DNA of 64,000 bases from Streptomyces marianii (GCF_005795905.1 NZ_VAWE01000001.1:4763001-4827000); one strand, 5' to 3'; shown: positions 1-8,940, counted from the first letter of the stretch. Notes: a model not told the origin generated them from the sequence alone. Numbers and translations are program-made.

Positions 1-1
1 G

Positions 2-529
2 CGCAACCTTCCCTCGCAGCCCCAGGTGAAGCGCTATCGGGGCCGTGACGCCGAGCACGAGGTCCGCTACCGCGTCACCCGCCGGGGCACACAGGCCGAG
101 GGCTTCCCCGGCGTACGGGTCCGGCAGGCCGCCCCGGACGCCGTACGGCTCGAGGTCGACGGTGTGGAACGCGAGTTCCGGGTCACCGTCCACGAGGGCG
201 ACCTGATCCACGTCGACACCCCGACCTCGGCCCACACGCTCACCCGGCTGTCCCGCTTCCCCGACCCCACCGCCCAGCGCGAGCCCGGTTCGCTGCTCGC
301 CCCCATGCCCGGCACGGTCGTCCGGGTCGCCGAGGGGCTCGCCCCCGGCACCGCGGTCACCGCCGGCCAGCCGCTCGTCTGGCTGGAGGCGATGAAGATG
401 GAGCACCGCATCACCGCTCCCGCCTCCGGCACCCTCACCGCGCTCCACGCCGCCCCCGGCCGCCAGGTCGAGGTCGGTGCCCTTCTCGCCGTCGTCCATG
501 CCGCAGCACAGGAGGAGCACACATCATGA
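2..529 (+). CDS. Acyl-CoA carboxylase alpha subunit, C-terminal part (biotin carboxyl carrier), 5' truncated by window edge
   Basis: The reading frame is open from base 2, so this is the last 175 residues of a longer protein. The end is a biotinyl domain with the biotinylation motif EAMKMEH (Lys at about 124 of the visible part), in the usual position about 35-40 residues before the C-terminus. The upstream RNLPSQPQ segment is typical of biotin carboxylase/carrier fusions of acyl-CoA carboxylases of the acetyl, propionyl, methylcrotonyl or geranyl type. The stop overlaps the next start as ATGA, so it is translationally coupled to the acyl-CoA dehydrogenase. With a CoA ligase, dehydrogenase and hydratase downstream, a 3-methylcrotonyl- or geranyl-CoA type carboxylase is the likelier choice, but the substrate-determining subunit is outside the window. 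Confidence 0.88.
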   Translation, partial: RNLPSQPQVKRYRGRDAEHEVRYRVTRRGTQAEGFPGVRVRQAAPDAVRLEVDGVEREFRVTVHEGDLIHVDTPTSAHTLTRLSRFPDPTAQREPGSLLAPMPGTVVRVAEGLAPGTAVTAGQPLVWLEAMKMEHRITAPASGTLTALHAAPGRQVEVGALLAVVHAAAQEEHTS

Positions 530-1659
530 GCACGATCATAGAAAGCGAAGAGCGGACGGCGCTGCGCGCCGCGGTCGCGGCCCTCGGGAAGCGGCACGGC
601 CGCGACCACGACCGCGAGGCGCTGTGGGCCGAGGCCGCCAAGCTGGGCTATCTCGGGGTCAACCTCCCGGAGGAGTACGGCGGCGGGGGCGGCGGCATGG
701 CCGAGCTGTCCATCGTGCTGGAGGAGCTCGGCGCCGCCGGCTGCCCCCTGCTGATGATGGTGGTCTCGCCCGCCATCTGCGGCACCGTCATCGCCCGGTT
801 CGGCACCGAGGAGCAGCGCCGCGCGTGGCTCCCGGGTCTCGCCGACGGCACCCGCACGATGGCGTTCGGCATCACCGAGCCGGACGCCGGTTCCAACTCG
901 CACCGGATCACCACGACCGCGCGGCGCACGGAGGGCGGCTGGGTCCTCTCCGGCCGCAAGGTGTTCATCTCCGGCGTCGACATCGCCGACGCGACGCTCA
1001 TCGTGGGCCGCACCGAGGACGCACGGACGGGGAAGCTGAAGCCGTGCCTGTTCGTCGTCCCGCGGGACGCGCCGGGCTTCGGCCGCTCGCAGATCGACAT
1101 GGAACTGCACGCGCAGGAGAAGCAGTTCGAGCTGGTCCTCGACGACGTGGAGCTGCCCGGGGACGCGCTGGTGGGCGAGGAGGACGCCGGACTGCTCCAG
1201 CTGTTCGCCGGACTCAACCCGGAGCGCATCATGACGGCGGCGTTCGCGATCGGCATGGGGCGCTACGCACTGTCACGCGCCGTGGAGTACGCGAAGGAGC
1301 GGCAGGTCTGGAAGGCGCCCATCGGCGCCCACCAGGCCATCGCGCACCCCCTCGCCCAGGCGCACATCGAGCTGGAACTCGCCCGGCTGATGATGCAGAA
1401 GGCCGCGGCGCTGTACGACGCGGGCGACGACGCGGGCGCCGGCGAGGCCGCCAACATGGCCAAGTACGCGGCGGGAGAAGCCTGTGTGAGGGCCGTCGAC
1501 CAGTCCGTCCACACGCTCGGCGGCAACGGCCTCACCCGCGAGTACGGTCTCGCGTCCCTGGTCACCGCCGCCCGGGTCGCCCGGATCGCCCCGGTGAGCC
1601 GCGAAATGGTGCTGAACTTCGTGTCCCACCAGTCCCTGGGTCTCCCCAAGTCGTACTGA
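526..1659 (+). CDS. Acyl-CoA dehydrogenase
   Basis: A protein of 377 residues, the normal length for the FAD-dependent acyl-CoA dehydrogenase family. Visible landmarks are the central beta-domain motif ITEPDAGSNSHR (about 112-123), the substrate/FAD loop GRKVFISG, and the C-terminal LGGNGLTREYG helix-turn. It introduces the alpha-beta double bond into an acyl-CoA and passes electrons to ETF. ATG overlaps the upstream stop by four bases, with a GGAGG-type site inside the carboxylase end. The neighbours (carboxylase, CoA ligase, hydratase) place it in a short or branched acyl-CoA degradation route. Exact chain specificity cannot be read. Confidence 0.93.
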   Translation: MSTIIESEERTALRAAVAALGKRHGRDHDREALWAEAAKLGYLGVNLPEEYGGGGGGMAELSIVLEELGAAGCPLLMMVVSPAICGTVIARFGTEEQRRAWLPGLADGTRTMAFGITEPDAGSNSHRITTTARRTEGGWVLSGRKVFISGVDIADATLIVGRTEDARTGKLKPCLFVVPRDAPGFGRSQIDMELHAQEKQFELVLDDVELPGDALVGEEDAGLLQLFAGLNPERIMTAAFAIGMGRYALSRAVEYAKERQVWKAPIGAHQAIAHPLAQAHIELELARLMMQKAAALYDAGDDAGAGEAANMAKYAAGEACVRAVDQSVHTLGGNGLTREYGLASLVTAARVARIAPVSREMVLNFVSHQSLGLPKSY

Positions 1660-1704
1660 CAGGGGCGATTCTGGCGACCACGACACGACCGTGAAGGGGC
1701 TGCC

Positions 1705-3312
1705 ATGGTGATGCACAGCGAGTACGCGGACGTTCCGTCCCTCTCCGTCCCGATCCACGAAGCCGTCCTGGGCCGAGCCGCCGAGTACGGCGACACCGTC
1801 GCCCTGATCGACGGGGCCGGCGGGACGACGCTCACGTACGCCCAGCTCGACACGTACCACCGCAGGCTCGCAGCGGCGTTCGCCGACGCGGGCGTCCGCA
1901 AGGGCGATGTGCTCGCCCTGCACAGCCCCAACACGATCGCCTACCCGACGGTCTTCTACGCCGCCACCCGCGCCGGGGCGTCCGTCACCACCGTCCATCC
2001 GCTCTCCACGGCGGAGGAGTTCGCCAAGCAGCTGCGCGACTCCTCCGCCCGCTGGATCGTCACCGTCTCCCCGCTGCTCGAAGCGGCGCGGCGCGCGGCG
2101 GAACTGGTCGGCGGGGTCGAGGAGATCTTCGTCTGCGACCAGTCCGACGGCCACCGCTCGATCCTCTCCATGCTCGGCTCCACCGCCCCCGAACCCGACG
2201 TCGCCATCGATCCGGCGGAGGACGTCGCGGCCCTGCCGTACTCCTCCGGCACCACCGGCGTGCCCAAGGGCGTCATGCTCACCCACCGGTCCATCGCCAC
2301 CAATCTGGCGCAGCTGGAACCGGTGATCCCCGTGAAGCCCGGCGACCGGGTCCTCGCCGTGCTGCCGTTCTTCCACATCTACGGCCTCACCGCGCTGATG
2401 AACGCCCCGCTGCGCAACGGCGCGACCGTCGTCGTCCTGCCGCGGTTCGACCTCGACCAGTTCCTCGCCGCGATCGAGAAGCACCGGATCAACGCCCTGT
2501 ACGTCGCCCCGCCGATCGTGCTGGCGCTGGCCAAGCACCCGGCGGTCGCCGGCTACGACCTGTCGTCGCTGGAGTACGTCGTCAGCGCCGCCGCCCCGCT
2601 CGACGCCGGGCTCGCCCGCGCCTGCTCGGAGCGGCTCGGTCTGCCGCCGGTGCTCCAGGCGTACGGCATGACGGAGCTGTCGCCCGGCACCCACGTCGTG
2701 CCGCTCGACGCCGAGGACCCGCCGCCCGGCGCCGTGGGCAAGCTGCTGCCCGGCACCGAGATGCGGATCCTGGCTCTCCACGACCCCGGCCGGGACGCCG
2801 CACCCGGCGAGGAGGGCGAGATCGTCATCCGCGGGCCGCAGGTGATGAAGGGCTATCTGAACCGCCCCGACGCCACCGCCGCCATGATCGACGGCGACGG
2901 CTGGGTGCACACCGGTGACATCGGCCGGGTCGACGGGGACGGCTGGCTGTTCGTCGTCGACCGGGTCAAGGAACTCATCAAGTACAAGGGCTTCCAGGTC
3001 GCCCCGGCGGAGCTCGAGGCCCTGCTGCTCACCCACGAGGGGATCGCGGACGCCGCCGTGATCGGCGTGTACGACGACGACGGGAACGAGATACCCAAGG
3101 CGTACGTGGTACGGCAGGCCGCCGCGCCCGATCTGACCGCCGACGCGGTCCTCGCCCATGTCGCCGAGCGGGTGGCCCCGTACAAGAAGATCCGGCGCGT
3201 CGAGTTCATCGGAGGGGTGCCCCGGGCCGCCTCGGGGAAGATCCTCCGCCGCGAGCTGCGCGACCGGGAGACCCGGCAGGCCCGGGAGGAATCGGAGAAG
3301 GAGACCACGTGA
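1705..3312 (+). CDS. AMP-dependent acyl-CoA synthetase, 4-coumarate-CoA-ligase family
   Basis: A protein of 535 residues of the ANL superfamily. The A3 motif YSSGTTGVPKGVMLTH lies at about 179-194, the A5-like YGMTELSPG at about 320, and the hinge and C-terminal KELIKYKGFQVAP plus the catalytic-lysine tail SGKILRR near the end, so adenylation and thioesterification should both work. The best fit is the 4CL-like (plant coumarate ligase) branch common in actinomycete acyl-CoA clusters; the natural acid is unknown. ATG at 1705 is preceded by GAAGGGG. The 3' end overlaps the next gene as GTGA. Confidence 0.92.
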   Translation: MVMHSEYADVPSLSVPIHEAVLGRAAEYGDTVALIDGAGGTTLTYAQLDTYHRRLAAAFADAGVRKGDVLALHSPNTIAYPTVFYAATRAGASVTTVHPLSTAEEFAKQLRDSSARWIVTVSPLLEAARRAAELVGGVEEIFVCDQSDGHRSILSMLGSTAPEPDVAIDPAEDVAALPYSSGTTGVPKGVMLTHRSIATNLAQLEPVIPVKPGDRVLAVLPFFHIYGLTALMNAPLRNGATVVVLPRFDLDQFLAAIEKHRINALYVAPPIVLALAKHPAVAGYDLSSLEYVVSAAAPLDAGLARACSERLGLPPVLQAYGMTELSPGTHVVPLDAEDPPPGAVGKLLPGTEMRILALHDPGRDAAPGEEGEIVIRGPQVMKGYLNRPDATAAMIDGDGWVHTGDIGRVDGDGWLFVVDRVKELIKYKGFQVAPAELEALLLTHEGIADAAVIGVYDDDGNEIPKAYVVRQAAAPDLTADAVLAHVAERVAPYKKIRRVEFIGGVPRAASGKILRRELRDRETRQAREESEKETT

Positions 3313-4058
3313 CATCCACCGGCACGGAGACCGTCAAGGCGGCGACAGCACGCGGCATCACGACCCTGACGCTGGACTCGCCGGCGAACCGCAACGCCCT
3401 CTCGGCGCGGCTCGTCGGCGAGCTGGCCGACGCCGTGGCCGAGTGCGGGAAGGACCCCGCCGTGCGGGCCGTCGTCCTGACCCACACCGGCGGCACCTTC
3501 AGTGCCGGCGCCGATCTGAAGGAGCCCCCGAACCCGTACACGTTCGTCGCGCTGCTGCGGCGGATCGTCGAACTGCCCAAGCCCGTGGTGGCGCGGGTGG
3601 ACGGCCGTGTGCGGGCCGGCGGGCTCGGCCTCGTCGGCGCCTGCGACGTCGCCGCCGCGTCCGCCGGGTCGGACTTCGCGTTCACGGAGGTGCGGATCGG
3701 GGTGGCGCCCGCCGTGATCTCCCTGCCGCTGCTGCCGCGCCTGGAACCCCGGGCGGCGGCCCGCTACTACCTGAGCGGGGAGCGCTTCGGCGCCGCGGAG
3801 GCGGCCCGCATGGGCCTGCTGACGGCCGTCGCCGAGGACGTGGACGAGGCCCTGGCTCCGGTCCTCGACGGCTTCCGCAAGGCCTCGCCGCAGGCCCTGG
3901 ACGCGACGAAACAGCTGCTCACGGCTAGGGTGCGGGAGACCTTCGACCGTGACGCCGAGGACCTCGTCCAACGCTCGGCGTCGATCTTCGCCTCCGCGGA
4001 GGCACGCGAGGGGATGACGGCCTTCCTCGAACGACGGGACCCCGCATGGGTGTTGTGA
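3309..4058 (+). CDS. Enoyl-CoA hydratase/isomerase family protein
   Basis: Crotonase fold, 249 residues. The N-terminal TLDSPANRNALS, the oxyanion-hole segment GGTFSAGADLKEP (about 58-70) and the second one GRVRAGGLGLVGACD (about 98-112) are visible. The first catalytic Glu of classical hydratases (about E144 in rat numbering) falls in FTEVRIGVAPAV, where Glu is kept, so hydratase activity is plausible. GTG start, coupled by GTGA overlap to the CoA ligase. It is the last enzyme of the operon before the TetR gene. Confidence 0.9.
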   Translation: MTSTGTETVKAATARGITTLTLDSPANRNALSARLVGELADAVAECGKDPAVRAVVLTHTGGTFSAGADLKEPPNPYTFVALLRRIVELPKPVVARVDGRVRAGGLGLVGACDVAAASAGSDFAFTEVRIGVAPAVISLPLLPRLEPRAAARYYLSGERFGAAEAARMGLLTAVAEDVDEALAPVLDGFRKASPQALDATKQLLTARVRETFDRDAEDLVQRSASIFASAEAREGMTAFLERRDPAWVL

Positions 4059-4660
4059 CCTCCCCCACCGGCTCCGCCAAGGAGCCCAAGCAGGACCGCA
4101 GCCGGGCCACCCGGCAGCGGCTGCTGGAGGCCGCGGTGGCCTGCCTCGCCGAACGCGGCTGGGCGGGCTCCACCGTCTCGGTGGTCGCCGAGCGGGCCGG
4201 GGTCTCGCGGGGCGCGGCACAGCACCACTTCCCGACCAGGGAGGACCTGTTCACGGCGGCCGTGGAGTACGTGGCGGAGGAGCGGTCCTCGGCGCTGCGG
4301 TCCCTTCCGGGGCAGAGCAGGGCCGCCGTCGTCGCCGCCCTGGTCGACCTCTACACCGGTCCGCTCTTCCGCGCCGCCCTCCATCTGTGGGTCGCGGCCT
4401 CCAACGAGGAGCAGCTGCGCGGCCGCGTCACCGAACTGGAGGCGCGGGTCGGCCGCGAGACCCACCGGATCGCGGTGGAGCTGCTCGGCGCGGACGAGTC
4501 GGTGCCGGGCGTGCGGGAGACCGTCCAGGGCCTGCTCGACATGGCCCGTGGCCTGGGGCTCGCGAACCTGCTGACCGACGACGCGGCGCGGCGAAAGCGG
4601 GTCGTGGGGCAGTGGGCGAGGCTGCTGGAGGAGACGCTGGGGCCAACTTCCCGGCCGTGA
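4046..4660 (+). CDS. TetR family transcriptional regulator
   Basis: A protein of 204 residues with an N-terminal TetR DNA-binding domain: RSRATRQRLLEAAVACLAE followed by the recognition helix region AERAGVSRGAAQHHF (about 55-69). The C-terminal ligand domain is non-conserved. The ATG lies inside the end of the hydratase gene (13-base overlap), so it is co-transcribed with the operon and probably represses it in response to an acyl-CoA. The inverted repeat just past its stop could be its terminator or its operator. The operator family seen at 41-60 kb was not found near this gene. Confidence 0.92.
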   Translation: MGVVTSPTGSAKEPKQDRSRATRQRLLEAAVACLAERGWAGSTVSVVAERAGVSRGAAQHHFPTREDLFTAAVEYVAEERSSALRSLPGQSRAAVVAALVDLYTGPLFRAALHLWVAASNEEQLRGRVTELEARVGRETHRIAVELLGADESVPGVRETVQGLLDMARGLGLANLLTDDAARRKRVVGQWARLLEETLGPTSRP

Positions 4661-4661
4661 A

Positions 4662-4685
4662 CGACCGAGCGTGTTGACTCGGTCG
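4662..4685. terminator. Inverted repeat after the TetR gene (terminator or operator)
   Basis: CGACCGAG and CTCGGTCG are perfect 8-base arms separated by 8 bases. The repeat starts two bases after the TetR stop. Position favours a transcription terminator; symmetry and arm length would also suit a TetR operator. Confidence 0.5.
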
Positions 4686-4697
4686 TCTAGCTAAGCC

Positions 4698-4861
4698 AAG
4701 GGCTGTCCCGTAGTCCCCAGCGGGCGCACGACGACAGCTGCGGCACCTCGCTGCGTTGCCGTATCGCCCGAATACGCCCGGTATGAGGACGACCCTCCGC
4801 CTTGCGATGCACCGCATCTGACGCCGCGCGCTGATCCACCGGTGATGACGGGACAGCCCTT
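4698..4861. repeat. Miniature inverted-repeat element, family A, full copy (164 bp)
   Basis: The element begins AAGGGCTGTCCCGT and ends with its exact reverse complement ACGGGACAGCCCTT, giving 14-base perfect terminal repeats. It has no coding capacity. The inner right part (CCGCCTTGCGATGCACCGCA, then TGATCCACCGG) reappears at 32243-32310, showing that this is a dispersed repeat. The structure fits a MITE or a non-autonomous insertion-sequence derivative. No clear target-site duplication is visible. Confidence 0.65.
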
Positions 4862-5176
4862 ACGCCTTGTCGCGCTCCCGACTGCCCCCGACGGCAGGAC
4901 GGTCACGGGGCGCATCCGTTCCCGCCCTGTGACCCGGGTCACGGTCGCTCGTCGAGCCGCGCGTCGTACCCTTTTCCCATGCTTCCGCTCGTTCGCCGTC
5001 GCCACGTGGACTTCCTCCGCGTCACGAGCATGGGCTGTCGGGCTCACCTCCGACCCACGCCCTGACTCCACCCCCACCCGGCCCACCGGCCCCGCCCCAC
5101 TCCGGCGGCGTCGGCGGCACACGCACCCGGTCACCACCGGGACCGGCGGCCGGGACACAGAACAGCGGACGCACCC
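4862..5176. other. Intergenic region before the 2OG oxygenase with a 14-bp palindrome
   Basis: No supported gene is seen here. The perfect palindrome GTGACCCGGGTCAC occupies 4929-4942 and could be a regulator site for the gene at 5177. No canonical -35/-10 pair was recognised with confidence. Confidence 0.35.
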
Positions 5177-6223
5177 ATGTCTTCCTCGCAGCACCTCCCG
5201 CAGCACGCCTCGCGCGACCTCTCGCAGCTCCCGGTCGTCGACCTCTCCGCGGCCGACCGCGGCCCCGCGGCCCGCGCCGACCTGCACGCCCGTCTGCACG
5301 CCGCCGCGCACGACGTCGGCTTCTTCCAGCTGGTCGGCCACGGTGTCACCGAGGCCGAGACCGACGCGCTCATGCGTGCGACGCGCGCCTTCTTCACCCT
5401 GCCCGAGGCCGAGCGGCACGCCATCGACAACGTCAACTCACCGCACTTCCGGGGCTACACGCGCATCGGCGACGAGCGCACCGGCGGCAGCCGCGACTGG
5501 CGCGACCAGCTCGACATCGGGGCCGAGCGGCCCGCGCACGTGCCCGCGCCGGGTGAGCCCGCGTACTGGTGGCTGGAGGGCCCCAACCAGTGGCCCGCCG
5601 CGCTGCCCGAGCTGCGCACCGCCGCACTCGGCTGGATCGAGCGCCTCAGCGCGGTCGCGCACCGGCTGCTCCACGAACTCCTGACGGCCATCGGCGCCCC
5701 GCCGGACTTCTACGACGAGGTCTTCGGCGACCGGGCCCATCTGCACCTGAAGCTGGTCCGCTACCCCGGCAGCGCCGGCGACGGCGCCGACCAGGGCGTC
5801 GGCGCCCACAAGGACTACGGCTTCCTCACCCTGCTTCACCAGGACCGCATCGGCGGTCTCCAGGTGCAGCGGGAGGACGGTCTCTTCCACGACGTACCGC
5901 CGATGCCCGGCGCGTTCGTCGTCAACCTCGGCGAACTCCTCGAGGTCGCCACCAACGGCTACCTCGTCGCCACCAACCACCGGGTGGTCAGCCCGCCCGG
6001 TGCCACCGAGCGGTTCTCCGTGCCGTTCTTCTTCAACCCGCGGCTCGACGCCCGGGTCGCCCCGCTGCCCTTCCCGTACGCGGCCGAAGCGCCCGGCGTC
6101 ACCACCGACCCGGCCAACCCGCTGTTCGCCGAGTACGGGCGCAACGAGCTCAAGGGCAAGCTGCGGGCGCATCCGCTGGTCGCCGCCCGCCACCACGCGG
6201 ATCTCGTGGAACGGGCGGCCTGA
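5177..6223 (+). CDS. Fe(II)/2-oxoglutarate-dependent oxygenase, isopenicillin N synthase-like family
   Basis: A protein of 348 residues. The N-terminal DIOX_N-type segment (LPVVDLSAADRG, then DVGFFQLVGHGV) is followed by the catalytic double-stranded beta-helix. The iron-binding HxD is in GAHKDYGFLTLL (about 212-214), the distal His in TNHRVVSPPG (about 271), and the 2OG-binding R-x-S in ERFSVPFFFNPR. All key residues are present, so an active oxygenase is expected. It is transcribed alone and converges on citrate synthase. The substrate is unknown; relatives include ethylene-forming, gibberellin-oxidase-like and nucleobase-acting enzymes. Confidence 0.9.
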   Translation: MSSSQHLPQHASRDLSQLPVVDLSAADRGPAARADLHARLHAAAHDVGFFQLVGHGVTEAETDALMRATRAFFTLPEAERHAIDNVNSPHFRGYTRIGDERTGGSRDWRDQLDIGAERPAHVPAPGEPAYWWLEGPNQWPAALPELRTAALGWIERLSAVAHRLLHELLTAIGAPPDFYDEVFGDRAHLHLKLVRYPGSAGDGADQGVGAHKDYGFLTLLHQDRIGGLQVQREDGLFHDVPPMPGAFVVNLGELLEVATNGYLVATNHRVVSPPGATERFSVPFFFNPRLDARVAPLPFPYAAEAPGVTTDPANPLFAEYGRNELKGKLRAHPLVAARHHADLVERAA

Positions 6224-6276
6224 CCGCCGCCGGTCCGGCCCTTCGCCGGGCCTGGGCCGTCACATGCCCGGCGCCG

Positions 6277-6316
6277 CGGGTGGCGGCCCGGCCGCCGTCG
6301 GCCGGGCCGCCACCCG
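6277..6316. terminator. Strong bidirectional terminator hairpin
   Basis: Perfect 17-base arms (6277-6293 and 6300-6316) around a 6-base loop GCCGTC. It sits between two convergent genes (oxygenase and citrate synthase), so it probably ends both transcripts. There is no U-tract, as is usual in Streptomyces. Confidence 0.75.
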
Positions 6317-6380
6317 GTCCGGACCGTCGCAGGCACCGGGCAGGGACCGTCACACGGTCGCGCGCCACGGCGCCACGGCG

Positions 6381-7529
6381 CTACCGCGCGGCGGTGTCGG
6401 CAATGGCGGCGGCATCGGCGATGTCTGTGACGTCTGCGATGTCTGCGTAACCCTCGATCGAGCGCGGGTCGCGCGGGCCCGGGCCGACGTAACGGGCGGA
6501 CGGCCGCACCAGCCGGCCGGTGCGCTTCTGCTCCAGGATGTGCGCCGACCAGCCCGCCGTACGGGCGCAGCTGAACATCGACGTGAACATGTGCGCGGGG
6601 ACCTCGGCGAAGTCCAGCATGATCGCCGCCCAGAACTCCACGTTCGTCGCCAGGACCCGGTCCGGACGGCGGTTGTGCAGCTCCTCCAGCGCGGCCCTCT
6701 CCAGCGCCTCCGCGATCTCGTAGCGGGGCGCGCCCAGCTCCTTCGCCGTCCTCCGCAGGACGCGGGCGCGCGGGTCCTCGGCCCGGTACACCCGGTGGCC
6801 GAAGCCCATCAGGCGCTCTCCCTTGTCCAGGGCCTTCCTGACGTACGCGACCGCGTCCCCGGTGCGCTCGATCTCCTCGATCATGCCGAGTACCCGGGAC
6901 GGGGCGCCGCCGTGCAGCGGACCCGACATGGCGCCGACCGCGCCGGAGAGCGCGGCGGCCACATCGGCGCCCGTCGAGGCGATGACCCGGGCGGTGAAGG
7001 TGGAGGCGTTCATGCCGTGCTCCGCGGCCGACGTCCAGTAGGCGTCGACGGCCTTCACGTGCTTGGGGTCCGGCTCACCCCGCCAGCGGATCATGAACCG
7101 TTCGACGACCGACTCGGCCTTGTCGATCTCCCGCTGCGGCACCATCGGCAGCCCCTGGCCGCGGGCACTCTGTGCCACGTACGAGAGCGCCATCACGGCG
7201 GCCCGGGCGAGGTCGTCCCGGGCCTGCGCCTCGTCGATGTCGAGGAGCGGCCTCAGGCCCCACACGGGGGCGAGCATCGCGAGTGCCGACTGGACGTCGA
7301 CGCGGATGTCACCGGAGTGGACCGGGATCGGGAACGGCTCGGCGGGCGGCAGACCGGGGTTGAACGCCCCGTCCACCAGCAGCCCCCACACGTTCCCGAA
7401 GGAGACGTGGCCGACGAGGTCCTCGATGTCGACACCGCGGTAGCGGAGCGCGCCGCCCTCCTTGTCGGGTTCGGCGATCTCCGTCTCGAACGCGACGACT
7501 CCCTCGAGTCCGGGTACGAAATCGGACAT
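6381..7529 (-). CDS. Citrate synthase
   Basis: A protein of 382 residues of the citrate synthase family. Catalytic landmarks are [13 protein letters not shown] (active-site His, about 243), [15 protein letters not shown] (second His) and the C-terminal Asp in [15 protein letters not shown]. It condenses oxaloacetate with acetyl-CoA; family members can also act as 2-methylcitrate synthase, and the sequence alone does not decide. A GAGGAG site stands 7 bases before the ATG. The last 20 or so residues are an odd Ala/Asp/Ile tail ([15 protein letters not shown] and on) from a short degenerate DNA repeat, beyond the usual R-P-S-A-R-Y-x-G end of the family. Its neighbour is pdxH, divergently transcribed. 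Confidence 0.93.
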   Translation of the reverse strand: MSDFVPGLEGVVAFETEIAEPDKEGGALRYRGVDIEDLVGHVSFGNVWGLLVDGAFNPGLPPAEPFPIPVHSGDIRVDVQSALAMLAPVWGLRPLLDIDEAQARDDLARAAVMALSYVAQSARGQGLPMVPQREIDKAESVVERFMIRWRGEPDPKHVKAVDAYWTSAAEHGMNASTFTARVIASTGADVAAALSGAVGAMSGPLHGGAPSRVLGMIEEIERTGDAVAYVRKALDKGERLMGFGHRVYRAEDPRARVLRRTAKELGAPRYEIAEALERAALEELHNRRPDRVLATNVEFWAAIMLDFAEVPAHMFTSMFSCARTAGWSAHILEQKRTGRLVRPSARYVGPGPRDPRSIEGYADIADVTDIADAAAIADTAAR

Positions 7530-7866
7530 CAGGCGGCTCCTCAGGATGTGTGCGAGACAAGCTTCGGCCCGGGTGGGTCACCACCACGGTGATGCCCCGC
7601 GCGGCGCGTGGTCACCCGCTCCGCGTCGTAGGGAGGCCACAGCGGCCCAGCGCACGATTTTGGCCGGTTCCTCCGATGCGGGGAAGCGTGACATCCGGCA
7701 CACTGCACGGATCCGGTCCGGGAGGATTGGCGGCACTCCGTGCCGGGAAGACTCGGCCGTGCTCCGAACGGGTGACGAGGGAACCGCGGAGCCCCGCCCC
7801 GACCGCCCACGACGCCGGCCCCGGAGGGCGGGGGGCCACCCCGGGCGCGTGCGGCAGGATGACCCC

Positions 7867-8526
7867 GTGACCGACGCCCTCGACCCCGCCGCCATGCGCG
7901 AGCACTACCGCTCGACACCGCTCGACGAGGCGGACCTGCCCCCCGATCCGATGGAACAGTTCGTCCGCTGGTTCAAGGACGCCGCGGCCGGCCGGCTCCA
8001 CGAGCCGAACGCCATGATCGTCTCCACGGCCACGCCCGACGGCCGGCCGTCCTCCCGGACCGTGCTGCTGAAGCACTTCGACGACCGCGGCTTCGTCTTC
8101 TACACGAACTACGCCTCGCGCAAGGGCCGTGAACTCGATGCAAACCCGCACGTCTCGCTGCTGTTCCCCTGGCACCCGCTGACCCGCCAGATCATCGTCA
8201 CCGGCACCGCGGCCCGGGTGGGCCGCGACGAGACGGCCGCCTACTTCCGCACCCGGCCCCACGGCTCCCAGCTCGGTGCCTGGGCCAGCCCCCAGTCCTC
8301 GGTGCTCCCGTCCCGAGGGGAGTTGCTGCGGCGCTACGAGGAACTCGCCGACCGGTACCCGGCGGGTGAGCAGGTGCCGGTGCCGCCGGAGTGGGGCGGC
8401 TACCGGGTGACGCCCGGGACCGTCGAGTTCTGGCAGGGCCACGAGAACCGGCTCCACGACCGCCTCCGCTACGTCCGCACCCCTGAGGGGCCCGGCGGCT
8501 GGCGCGTGGAGCGGCTGGCTCCGTGA
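7867..8526 (+). CDS. pdxH: Pyridoxamine 5'-phosphate oxidase
   Basis: About 219 residues from GTG at 7867, preceded by GGCAGGA; the frame is open further upstream but that part does not resemble the family. It makes pyridoxal 5'-phosphate from the pyridoxamine or pyridoxine phosphates with FMN. Family signatures are [34 protein letters not shown] (FMN and substrate binding) and the C-terminal [15 protein letters not shown] with RVERLAP at the end, the normal PdxH terminus. Divergent from citrate synthase, with a 337-base gap between them that shows no other gene. Confidence 0.95.
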   Translation: MTDALDPAAMREHYRSTPLDEADLPPDPMEQFVRWFKDAAAGRLHEPNAMIVSTATPDGRPSSRTVLLKHFDDRGFVFYTNYASRKGRELDANPHVSLLFPWHPLTRQIIVTGTAARVGRDETAAYFRTRPHGSQLGAWASPQSSVLPSRGELLRRYEELADRYPAGEQVPVPPEWGGYRVTPGTVEFWQGHENRLHDRLRYVRTPEGPGGWRVERLAP

Positions 8527-8585
8527 ACCGAGGGCGGGCCGGGCGGAGTGAGGTGCGCCCCGCGGCAGGGACCGGGAACGCAGAA

Positions 8586-8647
8586 ACCCGCGGGCTCGGG
8601 TCCCTCCGAGGAGGAAGCCGGCCGGACGTACCGGCGAGCCCGCGGGT
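8586..8647. terminator. 13-bp stem hairpin between pdxH and the convergent small transcript
   Basis: ACCCGCGGGCTCG (8586-8598) pairs perfectly with CGAGCCCGCGGGT (8635-8647); the loop holds a further CCGGACGTACCGG-type hairpin. It probably ends the minus-strand small transcript and also pdxH. Confidence 0.6.
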
Positions 8648-8710
8648 CGGTGACTGCTTGGATTTCGGCAGTGGCCCTGCCGAGGTGCACGAAGGTGCGA
8701 CGACGGGCCG

Positions 8711-8749
8711 CTAGCCCGCAGCCACCTCTCGCGTCCGGAATGCCATCAT
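8711..8749 (-). CDS. 12-residue ORF inside the candidate small transcript
   Basis: ATG-ATG-GCA start, peptide MMAFRTREVAAG, TAG stop. The spacing to AAGGGAGGTGA is 8-9 bases, a better ribosome site than most annotated genes here, and this is the main reason to list it. There is no downstream gene on the same strand for it to regulate as a leader. Function unknown. Confidence 0.35.
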   Translation of the reverse strand: MMAFRTREVAAG

Positions 8750-8781
8750 GTTCCGAATCACCTCCCTTCTCGAGGCGTCCC

Positions 8782-8810
8782 ACACTAGGAACCTCGCGAG
8801 AGTGACTCAA
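8782..8810 (-). promoter_or_regulatory. Predicted sigma70-type (HrdB-like) promoter
   Basis: TTGAGT and TAGTGT separated by exactly 17 bases on the minus strand; expected start near 8775. It is one of the best canonical promoter matches in the window. Confidence 0.55.
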
Positions 8811-8940
8811 CCCTTTTTTGCCCGGGCGTCGATTTTCGGGAAATTGATGTGTCCTGAGTCACGTTCCAGTTGAATGATCGGGGGTGCCGCTTTGCGGAGG
8901 GCGGCACGGGCCGAGGACACGTCCTGCAGGGGGTGCCGGG

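Larger units (their letters stand above)
8580..8775 (-). ncRNA. Candidate ~195-nt small transcript with short ORF and terminator hairpin
   Basis: Inferred from an unusually complete set of signals on the minus strand: a promoter (-35 TTGAGT at 8810-8805, 17-base spacer, -10 TAGTGT at 8787-8782), a near-perfect Shine-Dalgarno AAGGGAGGTGA (8769-8759), a 12-codon ORF (8749-8711), a small hairpin CGGCAGGGCCACTGCCG, and a terminal stem of 13 perfect pairs (8647-8635 with 8598-8586) followed by TTCTGCG. The terminal loop contains CTTCCTCCTC, complementary to the Shine-Dalgarno. It converges on pdxH. I do not recognise it as a known Rfam family. It could be an sRNA, a leader-peptide RNA or a small mRNA. 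Confidence 0.45.

Noticed and set aside
1273..3315. 680-codon open frame on the minus strand opposite the CoA ligase
   Set aside because: Shadow of the plus-strand gene at this GC: Arg/Gly/His-rich, no family motif, no ribosome site. Many similar frames across the window were dropped for the same reason.
4046..4685. The TetR at 4046 as repressor of the 41-60 kb operators
   Set aside because: No CTGACG-N3-CGTCAG site was seen near this gene or its operon; the inverted repeat after it (CGACCGAG-N8-CTCGGTCG) is different.
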